From: Vibrio ostreae
GTDB lineage: Bacteria > Pseudomonadota > Gammaproteobacteria > Enterobacterales > Vibrionaceae
Reading direction: 5' to 3'
NCBI RefSeq assembly: GCF_019226825.1
Contig: NZ_CP076643.1
Coordinates: forward strand, 2,108,001 to 2,172,000
Length of the DNA stretch: 64,000 bases
Shown: in pieces, positions 51,490-60,724 of the stretch
Layout of the letters: every line of letters begins with the position of its first letter
How positions within the stretch are numbered: position 1 is the stretch's first letter
Position numbers and translations under genes: made by a program
Notes under the pieces: generated by a model
Told to the model about the DNA's origin: nothing
What the model saw: the letters and a program-made list of their open reading frames with translations, nothing else
Database searches by the model: none

Positions 51490-54345
51490 CTAGCGGATGA
51501 TTTCAAGCTCTTCTACGGGAATTGTTAACTTTTCCAGTTCAGGTTTGAGTGTTTTGGCATCGCCGACCACTATGATCTGGTAATCATCCGGATTGAACCA
51601 TTTGGCGGCCAAATCATCCAGGGTCGATTTATCGATATCCTTCACGATCTCATTGCGCTGCTGCAGATAATCGCGATCGAGATTGTAGGTCAGGATACTG
51701 CTCAGCAGCTGCGCTTTCTGTGACGGTGTTTCATAGTTCAGCGCATCCTGCTGGCCCACCGCCAGGCGCATAAACTGCAGCTCTTTCTCCGTCATACCCT
51801 GCTGGCTGAAGCGGCTCATCTCTTTTTCCATTTCGATGATCGACGGCACAGTTGAATCCGCACGCACCTGAGCATTATAGACAATCGCGCCGACTTCACG
51901 ATTGCTGGCAAAATAGCCGTTCGCGCCGTAGGTGTAACCTTTGTCTTCACGCAAGTTCTGGTTAATGCGGCTGTTAAAGTTACCGCCGAGATTAAAGTTA
52001 GCCAACTGGCTGCGGTACAGCTCACCGGTGGCGTCAAACGGCAGACCGCGCCGTACCAGACGTACGATGCTTTGCGGCGCGCCCGGTTTATCAACCAGAT
52101 ACACTTTCTGACCGTTGAGTGTCGGGATCACCTGCGGACGCAGCAGTGGCGACACCTCACCTTTCCAGTCGGCGAAGAAATGCAGCTCACGACGCACTTC
52201 ACGTTTGCTGATATCGCCCACCACCACAATCTGCGCGCCTTGCGGGGTGTAATGCTGCTGGTAGAAACCTTTGACATCATCCAGCGTCAGCCCAGCAATC
52301 GACTGTTTGGTCCCGTCACTGGTGCGGGCAAACACCGAATCACCAAACAGCACCTGACGGGTGGCCTGGGAAGCCAGCCAGCCCGGCTGCTGGTGCTGAT
52401 ACACCACGCCTTCAATCATCTGCTGCTTGATACGGGCAAAGTCTTCGGCGCGGAAGCCGGGATGGAACAGCACTTCCGACACCACATCCAGCGTCTGCGG
52501 CAGATTTTTCTTCAGGCTCGAAATCACGATGCTGGTCGAATAGGAATTGGCATTAACGCTGACCTGCGACCCGAGTTTATCCAGTTCAGCCTGGATCTGT
52601 TCCACACTGCGCTTAGTAGAGCCTTCCTCCAGCATCGCCGCGGTCAGATTGGCCAGCCCTTCTTTCCCGCTCTCGACATGGCGCTCACCGGCCGGCAGCT
52701 TGATTTTGACCAGCACGGTCGGGGTTTCTGAAGTCTCGGTGCCGAGCAGTTCAGCGCCATTATCAAAATACAGCTCATACAGCGCTGGCATATGCGCCTG
52801 CACCGCCTCGGCCACTTGCGGCATCACCGAACGGTCAAAGTCGTCATCAACTGTGCGGTAGTTGAGCTCGTCATCGCTGATTTTGTGATACTCAGGCAGC
52901 TCGCGTGCCGGCGGAGTGAAGTTGTCTGGCTGCACCGCCAGCTCGGTTTTCCCGCGCGGCACCACACTCAGGGTCACTTTATGTTGACCATCAAGATAAC
53001 GCTGATAGACATCCTTGACCGATTGCGGCGACACCGCGCGCAACTGCTCAAGCTGGGTTTCAATCCGATCCGGCTGACCATAGAAGGTTTCATTGCTGGC
53101 CAGCTGAGTCACCTTACCCTGGACACTTTCCAGCGCAAATACCGCATTGGCCTCCGCCATGCCGTTGATCTGATCAAGACGACCTTCAGGCACACCCTGC
53201 TGCTCAAATTGCTGCAGCGTCTGCATCAGCTCATGATAAAGCGGTTTAAGCTGCGCCTTATCGCCGGACGGTGCCATGGCGTAAACATAAAAGTTGCACG
53301 CCAGCTCAGCACATTCCTGGAACGCACCGGCGTCGACCGCTTTCTGGGTTTTGACCAGGTTCTGATACAGCAAGCCGTTAGTTCCGCCGCCCAGCACCTT
53401 GGCCAGCGCATCCAGTGACGCCTGATCATCCGAGCCGCGGTAGCTGGTCGGCCAGCCGATCACGACCATAGGTTGCTGAATGCGATCCTGCATGGTGACA
53501 TAACGGTCCTGCGGCACAATCGCCGGCTGTTTCGGCGCCTTATCCACTTCCGGACCGCGCGGGATAGAACCAAAGTACTTATTGACCCACTGCAGCGTCT
53601 GTTTGACATCGATATCACCACCGATCGTCAGCACCGCATTGTTCGGGCCGTACCAGCGCAGGAAGAAAGCTTTCAGGTCATTAACATCGACCCGGTCGAG
53701 ATCCTCAACATAGCCAATCGTCTGCCACGAATAAGGATGGCCTTTGGGATACATGGCTTCGCCCATTTTCTCCCAGATCAAACCATACGGGCGGTTGTCG
53801 TAATTTTGCGCGCGTTCGTTTTTCACTGTGTCGCGCTGAATCTCGAACTTACGCTGCGAGACGGCGTCGAGCAAAAAGCCCATCCGGTCGGACTCCAGCC
53901 ACAGCACTTTTTCCAGCTGATTGGCCGGCACGGTCTCGTAGTAGTTGGTGCGGTCGCGGTTGGTCGAGCCATTGAGCGAGCCACCCGCTTCGGTGATCAG
54001 ACGAAAATGTTCCTGATCCGCCACATGTTTCGAGCCCTGGAACATCATGTGCTCAAAGAAATGGGCAAAGCCGGATTTGCCCGGAACTTCACGTGCCGAA
54101 CCGACGTGGTAAGTCACATCAACATGAGTCAGCGGATCGGAGTGATCCGGCGAAAGAATCACCGTCAGGCCGTTGGCCAGGCGGTACTTTGAATAAGGGA
54201 TCATCACTTTTCCCGGCTGTGCATCCTCTTGTTCAACAAGAGTGACGCCGGAAGGCAGAGATGAGAAAAGCGATGTTGGGGTGTTCGTTGAGGTACAGCC
54301 ATAAATGGCGATAAGAGAAACGACACCAATCCAGATTTTTCTCAT
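51490..54345 (-). CDS. M16-family zinc peptidase (insulinase/pitrilysin-like) lipoprotein
   Basis: The 951-residue protein has a short lipoprotein signal (lipobox IYGC, Cys17) and two M16 repeats. The N-terminal one is active-looking: the inverted zinc motif H95-F-F-E98-H99 with the third ligand Glu177 in NERAQNYDNRPYG. The C-terminal half (about 480-951) is the inactive partner that closes the clam-shell. Substrate is unknown; a periplasmic or outer-membrane peptide-degrading role is likely. AAGGAT precedes the ATG, and it starts nine bases after the yqaA stop, in the run oxidoreductase-yqaA-peptidase. Confidence 0.93.
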   Translation of the reverse strand: MRKIWIGVVSLIAIYGCTSTNTPTSLFSSLPSGVTLVEQEDAQPGKVMIPYSKYRLANGLTVILSPDHSDPLTHVDVTYHVGSAREVPGKSGFAHFFEHMMFQGSKHVADQEHFRLITEAGGSLNGSTNRDRTNYYETVPANQLEKVLWLESDRMGFLLDAVSQRKFEIQRDTVKNERAQNYDNRPYGLIWEKMGEAMYPKGHPYSWQTIGYVEDLDRVDVNDLKAFFLRWYGPNNAVLTIGGDIDVKQTLQWVNKYFGSIPRGPEVDKAPKQPAIVPQDRYVTMQDRIQQPMVVIGWPTSYRGSDDQASLDALAKVLGGGTNGLLYQNLVKTQKAVDAGAFQECAELACNFYVYAMAPSGDKAQLKPLYHELMQTLQQFEQQGVPEGRLDQINGMAEANAVFALESVQGKVTQLASNETFYGQPDRIETQLEQLRAVSPQSVKDVYQRYLDGQHKVTLSVVPRGKTELAVQPDNFTPPARELPEYHKISDDELNYRTVDDDFDRSVMPQVAEAVQAHMPALYELYFDNGAELLGTETSETPTVLVKIKLPAGERHVESGKEGLANLTAAMLEEGSTKRSVEQIQAELDKLGSQVSVNANSYSTSIVISSLKKNLPQTLDVVSEVLFHPGFRAEDFARIKQQMIEGVVYQHQQPGWLASQATRQVLFGDSVFARTSDGTKQSIAGLTLDDVKGFYQQHYTPQGAQIVVVGDISKREVRRELHFFADWKGEVSPLLRPQVIPTLNGQKVYLVDKPGAPQSIVRLVRRGLPFDATGELYRSQLANFNLGGNFNSRINQNLREDKGYTYGANGYFASNREVGAIVYNAQVRADSTVPSIIEMEKEMSRFSQQGMTEKELQFMRLAVGQQDALNYETPSQKAQLLSSILTYNLDRDYLQQRNEIVKDIDKSTLDDLAAKWFNPDDYQIIVVGDAKTLKPELEKLTIPVEELEIIR

Positions 54346-54354
54346 GACATATCC

Positions 54355-54817
54355 TTAGAAAAAACCATAAAAAACAGCAGCCAGCAAAGAATAACGTGCG
54401 GCTTTGCCAATCAGAATCAGTAAGGCGACCAAAAACCAGTGCATACGAAGCCAGCCAGCCGCCAGACAGAGCGGATCACCGATAATCGGTAACCAGCTCA
54501 GCAGCAGAGCCCAGTAGCCGTGTTTATGCAGCCAGGCTAAAGCTTTATGACCCTGCTTTTCCTGATCAGTTCGATTTGGCAGCCACAAACCAAGCCAGTA
54601 GTTTGTCATACCACCCAGGGTATTGCCCAGTGTTGCCACCAGAACAATCATGATTGGCGAGTATTGCGGAAGAGATAAGGTTGCAACCACGGCGGCTTCG
54701 GAGCCGCCGGGCAGTAGAGTTGCACTGAGAAACCCGCCCCAGAACAGCACCCACAGGGCGGAGTCTGCAAACAGGGGGAATCAGTTGGGAAAAGCCAGAG
54801 TTAATCCACTCTAGCAT
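54355..54817 (-). pseudogene. yqaA: YqaA-type DedA/SNARE-associated membrane protein, frameshifted near the start
   Basis: The C-terminal 131 codons (from 54750) give a clear YqaA protein: LFWGGFLSATLLPGGSEA, GNTLGGMTNYWLG, LLSWLPIIGDPLCLAAGWLR. The natural start MLEWINSGFSQLI at 54817 is in another frame. Removing one C from the run of five (plus-strand G run at 54774-54778) joins the two as ...QLIPLFADSALWVLFWGG..., an intact protein of 153 residues, the expected size. In-frame TGA lies upstream of 54750, so only a GTG start there could give a shortened product. The start ATG overlaps the stop of the oxidoreductase gene. Real mutation, slippage site or sequencing error cannot be told apart here. 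Confidence 0.8.
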
Positions 54818-55761
54818 TGCATATCAAGCAGTACCTTGCCCCGGGTATGGCCAGACTCAAGCTGAATGTGGGCCTGCGCCGCCTCGGTCAGCGGATAGAC
54901 GTGCTGAATTTCGGTTTTCAACAAGCCGACACTGACCATGTACAGCATGGTATCGAGTTGCTGCGGATTGGGGTCAACCAGCATACCGGTGGCATTAAAG
55001 CCAAGCAGCTTGGCTTTTTCACAAATCAGCTCGGCGCTTAACGTCGGCACAGTGACCACCCGCGCGTCATCGCTCAGACACTTGAGCGCATCCAGCGCCG
55101 CATCGCCGCCGACCAGGTCAATCAGCACATCCACATCCTGCAGACGCTGTGACACCGGCTCGAAATTGTAGTTAATCGCATGCGCGCCTAAGGTGGCAAG
55201 GTAATCCAGGTTACCTTCACTGCAGGTGGTATACACTTCGGCTTTGGCCGCAATGGCGATTTGCACCGCCAGATGACCGACGCCGCCGGCCCCGGCCAGG
55301 ATCAGCACTCGTTCACCTTCTTTCACTTCGGCTTTGCTCAGCGCCTGAGCGGCGGTTTGTCCGGCCAGCGGTAACACCGCCGCGGCTTCGAGTGTGACCG
55401 CATCCGGCACCACACTCAGCTCACTTTGCGGCACGCACACATACTGACTGTAACCACCGCCACGCAGCGGAAAGCCGATAAAGCCCGCCACATTCGCGCC
55501 CGGCTGCAGAGCGCTGACACCTTCGCCGACTTTGACCACGGAGCCGGAAATATCATAACCCGGCACCCAAGGCAGATTGTCTTTATTCTGCGCGGCGGCC
55601 CAGCCAAGCCCGGCCCGGGTTTTCACGTCAATCGGATTCACGCCGGCAAAGGCGACCTTAACCAATACTTCGCCGGCCTGCGGCTCGGGTAGCGCGGATG
55701 ATTGAATGGCGAGCACGTCCGGCCCGCCAAATCGGGTAATTACAATCTGCTTGTTGTCCAT
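54811..55761 (-). CDS. Quinone oxidoreductase-like NADP(H) dehydrogenase (MDR family)
   Basis: The 316-residue protein is a medium-chain dehydrogenase/reductase of the quinone-oxidoreductase branch: N-terminal GroES-like domain (about 1-125, with GVNPIDVKTRAG and GYDISGSVVKVG), then a Rossmann domain with LILAGAGGVGHLAVQIA (about 150-166). It lacks the Cys-rich structural-zinc loop and the catalytic zinc ligands, so it is probably zinc-free. Substrate is unknown. It is separated from oadB by a terminator and overlaps the yqaA start. Confidence 0.88.
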   Translation of the reverse strand: MDNKQIVITRFGGPDVLAIQSSALPEPQAGEVLVKVAFAGVNPIDVKTRAGLGWAAAQNKDNLPWVPGYDISGSVVKVGEGVSALQPGANVAGFIGFPLRGGGYSQYVCVPQSELSVVPDAVTLEAAAVLPLAGQTAAQALSKAEVKEGERVLILAGAGGVGHLAVQIAIAAKAEVYTTCSEGNLDYLATLGAHAINYNFEPVSQRLQDVDVLIDLVGGDAALDALKCLSDDARVVTVPTLSAELICEKAKLLGFNATGMLVDPNPQQLDTMLYMVSVGLLKTEIQHVYPLTEAAQAHIQLESGHTRGKVLLDMQC

Positions 55762-55789
55762 GTCCTTTCCTTGAGCCTGTGGGCGAAAT

Positions 55790-55813
55790 GAAAAAAGGAT
55801 GCCGAAGCATCCC
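55790..55813 (-). terminator. Rho-independent terminator of oadGAB
   Basis: On the minus strand GGATGC, the stable tetraloop TTCG, GCATCC, then six T, 76 bases past the oadB stop. Confidence 0.9.
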
Positions 55814-55888
55814 TTTGAATATATACCAAATTATCTGCGACCGTGAATACGGGCTTCGCAATTTGGCCTTTAGTTAACCGATAGATAG

Positions 55889-57019
55889 CTAACCGACCAG
55901 CGCCAGCAACACACCCGCGGCAACTGCCGAACCCAATACCCCGGCCACGTTGGGCCCCATGGCATGCATCAGCAAAAAGTTCTGCGGATTGGCCTGCAGA
56001 CCGACTTTGTTGACCACCCGCGCTGCCATCGGTACTGCCGATACACCGGCCGCGCCAATCAGCGGGTTGATGTCCTCTTTGGAGAACTTGTTGAGCAGCT
56101 TCGCCATCAGTACGCCACCGGCAGTACCGATACTGAATGCCGCCGCACCCAGCGCCAGGATACCCAGCGTCTCCAGGTTGAGGAACTTGTCTGCCTGCAG
56201 TTTAGAGCCGACACCCAGGCCAAGGAAAATGGTCACTATGTTGATCAGCTCGTTCTGCGCCGTTTTAGACAAACGCTCGACCACGCCCGCTTCACGCATC
56301 AGGTTACCCAGACAGAACATACCGACCAGCGGCGTCGCCGCCGGCAGGAACAGAATCGTCATCAGCAGTACCATCAGCGGGAAAAGGATCTTTTCCGCTT
56401 TACCGACATGACGCAGCTGCGCCATTTTGATCTGACGCTCTTCTGGCGTGGTCAGCGCTTTCATGATCGGCGGCTGAATAATCGGCACCAGCGCCATATA
56501 GCTGTACGCCGCTACCGCAATCGCACCGAGCAGATCCGGCGACAACTGACTGGCGAGGAAAATCGCCGTCGGGCCGTCCGCACCACCGATAATCGCGATT
56601 GACGACGCATCGGCCATGGTGAACTCCATGCCCGGCACATAGTTGAGCAAAATCGCCCCGAACAGCGTGGCGAAAATACCCAGCTGCGCCGCTGCGCCAA
56701 GCCAGAGGGTTTTCGGGTTGGCGATCAAAGCGCCAAAGTCGGTCATCGCACCAACGCCCATAAAAATCAGCAGCGGGAAGACACCCGACTCAATACCGAT
56801 ATGGTAGACGTAGTACAACAGGCCGCCCGGCTCGGTAAATCCGGCGTTAGGAATGTTGGCCAGCACCGCACCAAAGCCAATCGGCAGCAACAGCAAAGGC
56901 TCAAAGCCTTTACTGATCGCCAGAAACAGCAGCAGGCAGCCGACCAGAATCATGATGATCTGGCCAAACTGGAAATTGGCAATGCCGGTTTCCAGCCACA
57001 GGGTCATTAATCCGTCCAT
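55889..57019 (-). CDS. oadB: Oxaloacetate decarboxylase beta subunit, sodium pump
   Basis: OadB decarboxylates carboxybiotin and pumps sodium ions outward. The 376-residue membrane protein has about nine hydrophobic segments, [17 protein letters not shown], and the ion-site motif [15 protein letters not shown] (about 155-169) with the key Asp and NxxGG-like glycine turns. It is shorter than the roughly 430-residue Klebsiella OadB, which fits the second oad locus described for Vibrio. Ten bases separate it from oadA. Confidence 0.96.
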   Translation of the reverse strand: MDGLMTLWLETGIANFQFGQIIMILVGCLLLFLAISKGFEPLLLLPIGFGAVLANIPNAGFTEPGGLLYYVYHIGIESGVFPLLIFMGVGAMTDFGALIANPKTLWLGAAAQLGIFATLFGAILLNYVPGMEFTMADASSIAIIGGADGPTAIFLASQLSPDLLGAIAVAAYSYMALVPIIQPPIMKALTTPEERQIKMAQLRHVGKAEKILFPLMVLLMTILFLPAATPLVGMFCLGNLMREAGVVERLSKTAQNELINIVTIFLGLGVGSKLQADKFLNLETLGILALGAAAFSIGTAGGVLMAKLLNKFSKEDINPLIGAAGVSAVPMAARVVNKVGLQANPQNFLLMHAMGPNVAGVLGSAVAAGVLLALVG

Positions 57020-57028
57020 GGTTCTCCC

Positions 57029-58810
57029 TTACGCCAGGCTGAGCAGAGGTGCGCCGACAGTCACAGAGTCACCCTCTTTGACCAGCAGCTCCTGCACCAC
57101 ACCGCCGCGTGCGGCGCGAATTTCGGTTTCCATCTTCATCGCTTCCAGTACCACCAGAATATCGCCTTCGGCGACTTCGCTGCCGGCATGGACATTGATT
57201 TTGAAGATATTGCCGGCCAGCGGTGCCGGAATCGATTCGGCATCCTGCGCCGCGACGACCGGGGCCGCCGCCGCCGGTGCTGCTGCCGGAGAGACCGACG
57301 TCAGCTGGCCCTGCGGCCCGACTTCGACGTTGTAGACCTGACCGTCCACTTTCACGCTGTAAGTTTCAATCTTACCGGCAGATGCGGCAGGCGCAGATGA
57401 AGGCGCAGCAGGCGCTGGCTCACTGCCTGGTGCCGGTTCAAACGCATCCGGATTGCCGCGATTGGTAAGAAACTTGAGGCCAACTTGCGGGAATAAGGCG
57501 TAAGTCAGTACATCATCCACCTGCTCATCCGCCAGTCGGATACCGTTGGCTTTCGCTTTAACCTGCAGCTCACTGGTCAGGTTATCCAGCTCATCACTGA
57601 GCAGATCAGCCGGGCGGCAGGTAATCGGCTCAGCGCCTTCCAGCACGCGGTTTTGCAGCTCAGCATTGACCTCGGCCGGCGTCGCACCGTATTCGCCTTT
57701 CAGCACACCAGCCGTCTCTTTGGTGATGCTCTTGTAGCGCTCACCGGTCAGCACATTGATCACCGACTGAGTGCCGACGATCTGCGAGGTGGGTGTCACC
57801 AGCGGGATATAACCGAGATCCTGACGCACACGCGGGATCTCCTGCAGCACTTCGTCCATACGATCAGACGCGCCCTGCTCTTTAAGCTGGCTTTCCATGT
57901 TAGTCAGCATCCCGCCCGGAACCTGGGCAATCAGGATACGTGAATCGACCCCTTTCAGCTGACCTTCGAATTGAGCGTATTTTTTGCGCACTTCACGGAA
58001 GTAGGCCGCAATCGGCGCCAGTTTTTCCAGTTGCAGCTGGGTATCGCGCTCTGTGCCTTCCAGCATCGCCACCACGGTTTCAGTCGGGGTGTGGCCGTAA
58101 GTCTGGCTCATGGAGGAGATCGCGGTATCCAGAATATCGATACCGGCTTCAACCGCTTTAATCGCGGTTGCGGTCGACAGACCAGTCGTGGCATGGCAGT
58201 GCAGCGCCAGCGGCACATCACACGAGGCCTTAATACGGCGGATCAGTTCATCCGCTTCATACGGCTTGAGCAGACCGGACATATCTTTGATACACAGCGA
58301 GTGACAGCCGAGATCTTCCAGGCGCTTGGCCAGGTCAACCCAGGTCTCGATGTTATGCACCGGACTGGTGGTATAAGACATGGTGCCCTGGGCATGACCG
58401 CCGACATCAATCGTGGCTTTCACCGCCTTCTCGAAGTTACGTACATCGTTCATCGCATCAAAGATACGGAACACATCCATGCCGTTGGCATGGGCACGTT
58501 CAACAAATTTTTCCACCACGTCATCGGCGTAGTGACGGTAACCAAGCAGGTTCTGACCACGCAGCAGCATCTGCATCGGCGTATTCGGCATCGCTTGTTT
58601 CAGCGCGCGCAGACGCTGCCACGGATCTTCACCCAGATAACGGATACAGGCATCGAAGGTGGCGCCGCCCCAGGTCTCCAGCGACCAGTAGCCCACTTTG
58701 TCCAGTTCGGCAGCGATCGGTAACATATCCTCGATACGCATACGCGTCGCGAACAGGGATTGATGTGCGTCACGAAGGACCACATCGGTAATAGCGAGTG
58801 GTTTAGACAT
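57029..58810 (-). CDS. oadA: Oxaloacetate decarboxylase alpha subunit, biotinylated
   Basis: OadA transfers the carboxyl group of oxaloacetate to its own biotin. The 593-residue protein has the carboxyltransferase barrel (about 5-280; [16 protein letters not shown] and the metal-binding [11 protein letters not shown]), the conserved post-barrel domain (to about 465), an Ala/Pro-rich flexible linker (about 468-520) and the biotinyl domain with Lys559 in EAMKMETE. It follows oadG by 26 bases. Confidence 0.98.
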   Translation of the reverse strand: MSKPLAITDVVLRDAHQSLFATRMRIEDMLPIAAELDKVGYWSLETWGGATFDACIRYLGEDPWQRLRALKQAMPNTPMQMLLRGQNLLGYRHYADDVVEKFVERAHANGMDVFRIFDAMNDVRNFEKAVKATIDVGGHAQGTMSYTTSPVHNIETWVDLAKRLEDLGCHSLCIKDMSGLLKPYEADELIRRIKASCDVPLALHCHATTGLSTATAIKAVEAGIDILDTAISSMSQTYGHTPTETVVAMLEGTERDTQLQLEKLAPIAAYFREVRKKYAQFEGQLKGVDSRILIAQVPGGMLTNMESQLKEQGASDRMDEVLQEIPRVRQDLGYIPLVTPTSQIVGTQSVINVLTGERYKSITKETAGVLKGEYGATPAEVNAELQNRVLEGAEPITCRPADLLSDELDNLTSELQVKAKANGIRLADEQVDDVLTYALFPQVGLKFLTNRGNPDAFEPAPGSEPAPAAPSSAPAASAGKIETYSVKVDGQVYNVEVGPQGQLTSVSPAAAPAAAAPVVAAQDAESIPAPLAGNIFKINVHAGSEVAEGDILVVLEAMKMETEIRAARGGVVQELLVKEGDSVTVGAPLLSLA

Positions 58811-58836
58811 GCTTATAAACTCCTTTTAAATTCTGA

Positions 58837-59094
58837 CTACTTCGCCGCTGAAGTACGGTGTTGGTGTACAGCAGCGGAAATCGCAGCCACAACCTGAGGG
58901 CTGACAGCAGCAGAGGCGGGTTGCATTTTTTTCGCTGGGGACTTGGATACGATCGGCTGAGGTACTTCTTGTGGTACCCATTTAGACATTAACCGAACGA
59001 GATAAACCAAAATGGTGAGGAATAGAAATACGACCGTCATCCCTGTAACCATCAGGGTGGCCGCATCAACTAGCAGGCTTCCGATATTTGTCAT
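58837..59094 (-). CDS. oadG: Oxaloacetate decarboxylase gamma subunit
   Basis: OadG is the small membrane subunit that holds the pump together and binds zinc with its C-terminal tail. The 85-residue form starts MTNIGSLLVDAATLMVTGM with AAAGGA seven bases upstream; one membrane helix (about 14-36) is followed by a Pro/Ala-rich cytoplasmic tail with a His near the end (VHQHRTS). The longer frame to 59175 is not supported. First gene of oadGAB. Confidence 0.93.
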   Translation of the reverse strand: MTNIGSLLVDAATLMVTGMTVVFLFLTILVYLVRLMSKWVPQEVPQPIVSKSPAKKMQPASAAVSPQVVAAISAAVHQHRTSAAK

Positions 59095-59463
59095 TTTGCT
59101 TCCTTTCAGTGTCATCCTGACAACATATACCGCATACGTATAAAGACGCAGCGATATGTGAACAAGGATTATCAATTGTGGTGAAAAATTGTCAATTTAG
59201 TTCACACCACTCTTTAAGGCTTGCCACAAAATCAGCGTAAGATTCGTCACACAAATCACAAAATGTCATGCAATCTGCGATTTACTCGCTCAGTTATGTG
59301 CCGAATATGACGAGGTTAGTAGATAATCGGAATGAAAATTGAGATGCGGTTAATAAAGTGGCAACTCGCTTTGTAAAAACAAAGAGTTGTAAATAAAGAA
59401 TAGACAAAATGCTAATGAAATGTAAACAAAAAAGCCCCGCACGAATGCAGGGCTTTAGAAAGG
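59095..59463. other. Region between oadG and the tRNA array
   Basis: This 369-bp stretch holds the tRNA terminator (59428-59457) and the presumed oadGAB promoter. There are several TGTGA or TCACA half-sites near 59155-59260 but no complete CRP palindrome that I would call, and no gene. Confidence 0.6.
59428..59457 (-). terminator. Rho-independent terminator of the tRNA array
   Basis: On the minus strand GCCCTGCA, loop TTCG, TGCGGGGC (one G-T wobble), then six T, just past the last tRNA-Arg. Confidence 0.85.
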
Positions 59464-59540
59464 TGGCGCGCTCGAGAGGATTCGAACCTCTGACCGCCTG
59501 GTTCGTAGCCAGGTACTCTATCCAGCTGAGCTACGAGCGC
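59464..59540 (-). tRNA. tRNA-Arg (anticodon ACG), copy 1
   Basis: 77 nt on the minus strand: acceptor GCGCTCG pairs with CGAGCGC, discriminator G, encoded CCA. Anticodon loop CTACGAA between CCTGG/CCAGG stems gives ACG, which is modified to ICG and reads CGU/CGC/CGA. Member of the array read from 60708 to 59464. Confidence 0.97.
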
Positions 59541-59672
59541 GCAATGTTTGTTATCGATGGCAAATAAAGCCAAGATAAACAGGGCAATGCCCTTCACATT
59601 GCTTCTGTAAACAGAAGCTCGGTTCAAAAAGCGATTCAGGATAAAACCTGAGTAACTTTTCAAACTGAAAAG

Positions 59673-59749
59673 TGGCGCGTCCGAGAGGATTCGAACCTCT
59701 GACCGCCTGGTTCGTAGCCAGGTACTCTATCCAGCTGAGCTACGGACGC
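59673..59749 (-). tRNA. tRNA-Arg (anticodon ACG), copy 2
   Basis: 77 nt. Same body as copy 1 but with acceptor GCGTCCG / CGGACGC: two neighbouring base pairs are changed on both sides so pairing is kept. CCA is encoded. Confidence 0.97.
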
Positions 59750-59822
59750 GCAGGCTTGACTGTAGCAGCGAGAAATCCCGCTTCTGCAATCGACTTTTGA
59801 TAAATCAAAAGCTTAAAAATAG

Positions 59823-59899
59823 TGGCGCGCTCGAGAGGATTCGAACCTCTGACCGCCTGGTTCGTAGCCAGGTACTCTATCCAGCTGAGCTACGAGCGC
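59823..59899 (-). tRNA. tRNA-Arg (anticodon ACG), copy 3
   Basis: 77 nt with the GCGCTCG acceptor, same sequence as copy 1, exactly 359 bases from it. CCA is encoded. Confidence 0.97.
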
Positions 59900-60031
59900 G
59901 CAATGTTTGTTATCAATGGCGGATAAACCAAAGATAAACAGGGCAATACCCTTCCCAATACTTCTGTAACCAGAAGTCCGGTTCAAAAAGCAATTCAGGA
60001 TAAAACCTGAGTAACCTTTCAAACTGAAAAG

Positions 60032-60108
60032 TGGCGCGTCCGAGAGGATTCGAACCTCTGACCGCCTGGTTCGTAGCCAGGTACTCTATCCAGCTGAGCT
60101 ACGGACGC
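60032..60108 (-). tRNA. tRNA-Arg (anticodon ACG), copy 4
   Basis: 77 nt with the GCGTCCG acceptor, same as copy 2 and 359 bases from it. CCA is encoded. Confidence 0.97.
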
Positions 60109-60181
60109 GCAGGCTTGACTGTAGCAGCGAGAAATCCCGCTTCTGCAATCGACTCCTGATAAATCAGAAGCTTAAAAATAG

Positions 60182-60258
60182 TGGCGCGCTCGAGAGGATT
60201 CGAACCTCTGACCGCCTGGTTCGTAGCCAGGTACTCTATCCAGCTGAGCTACGAGCGC
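60182..60258 (-). tRNA. tRNA-Arg (anticodon ACG), copy 5
   Basis: 77 nt with the GCGCTCG acceptor, same as copies 1 and 3, 359 bases from copy 3. CCA is encoded. Confidence 0.97.
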
Positions 60259-60347
60259 GCAGTGTGTGAAGTGTATCACGTTTTGAGGTGTGAACTATAT
60301 CACGTTTTTATTCTTTTGGAATAAAAAATTGACCTAAGGTCAAGAAA

Positions 60348-60440
60348 TGGCGGTGAGGGAGGGATTCGAACCCTCGATGCGGCTACAAACCACATACTCC
60401 CTTAGCAGGGGAGCGCCTTCGGCCTCTCGGCCACCTCACC
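60348..60440 (-). tRNA. tRNA-Ser (anticodon GCT), copy 1
   Basis: 93 nt with the long class II variable arm. Acceptor GGTGAGG / CCTCACC, encoded CCA, anticodon loop CTGCTAA giving GCT, which reads AGU and AGC. One base in the variable arm differs from the other tRNA-Ser, giving a G-U pair. Confidence 0.97.
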
Positions 60441-60498
60441 ACTTTTCTTCTCAAAGAACTTATGTCCCAAGAGAACCTTGCATATTCCCGCAGGAATA

Positions 60499-60576
60499 TG
60501 GCGCGTCCGGAGAGGATTCGAACCTCTGACCGCCTGGTTCGTAGCCAGGTACTCTATCCAGCTGAGCTACGGACGC
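60499..60576 (-). tRNA. tRNA-Arg (anticodon ACG), copy 6, with one extra base
   Basis: 78 nt. It has the GCGTCCG acceptor and the same body as copies 2 and 4, but the 3' side reads CCTCT-C-CGGACGC instead of CCTCT-CGGACGC: one extra C (plus-strand G near 60509-60510) between the T stem and acceptor stem. All arms can still pair with the base bulged. It may be a less functional copy, a natural variant or an assembly error. Confidence 0.85.
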
Positions 60577-60615
60577 GCATTTCACTTAACATGCTAAAAT
60601 TAAGCGTCGCAAGAA

Positions 60616-60708
60616 TGGCGGTGAGGGAGGGATTCGAACCCTCGATGCGGCTACAAACCGCATACTCCCTTAGCAGGGGAGCGCCTTCGGCCTCTCGGCC
60701 ACCTCACC
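60616..60708 (-). tRNA. tRNA-Ser (anticodon GCT), copy 2
   Basis: 93 nt, first gene of the array in transcription order. Same as the other tRNA-Ser apart from one base in the variable arm (here fully paired ATGCGG/CCGCAT). CCA is encoded. Confidence 0.97.
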
Positions 60709-60724
60709 GTCTTGCGGGGGGCTC

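Larger units (their letters stand above)
59464..60181. repeat. Two tandem 359-bp tRNA-Arg duplication units
   Basis: Positions 59464-59822 and 59823-60181 are consecutive copies of one unit: tRNA (GCGCTCG acceptor), 132-bp spacer, tRNA (GCGTCCG acceptor), 73-bp spacer. A third unit begins with the tRNA at 60182 and is cut after it. The tRNAs are essentially identical between units, the 73-bp spacer differs at only three positions by eye and the 132-bp spacer at more. Confidence 0.85.

Noticed and set aside
59150..59280. CRP site before oadG
   Set aside because: Only separate TGTGA or TCACA half-sites are seen; no full palindrome with a 6-base centre.
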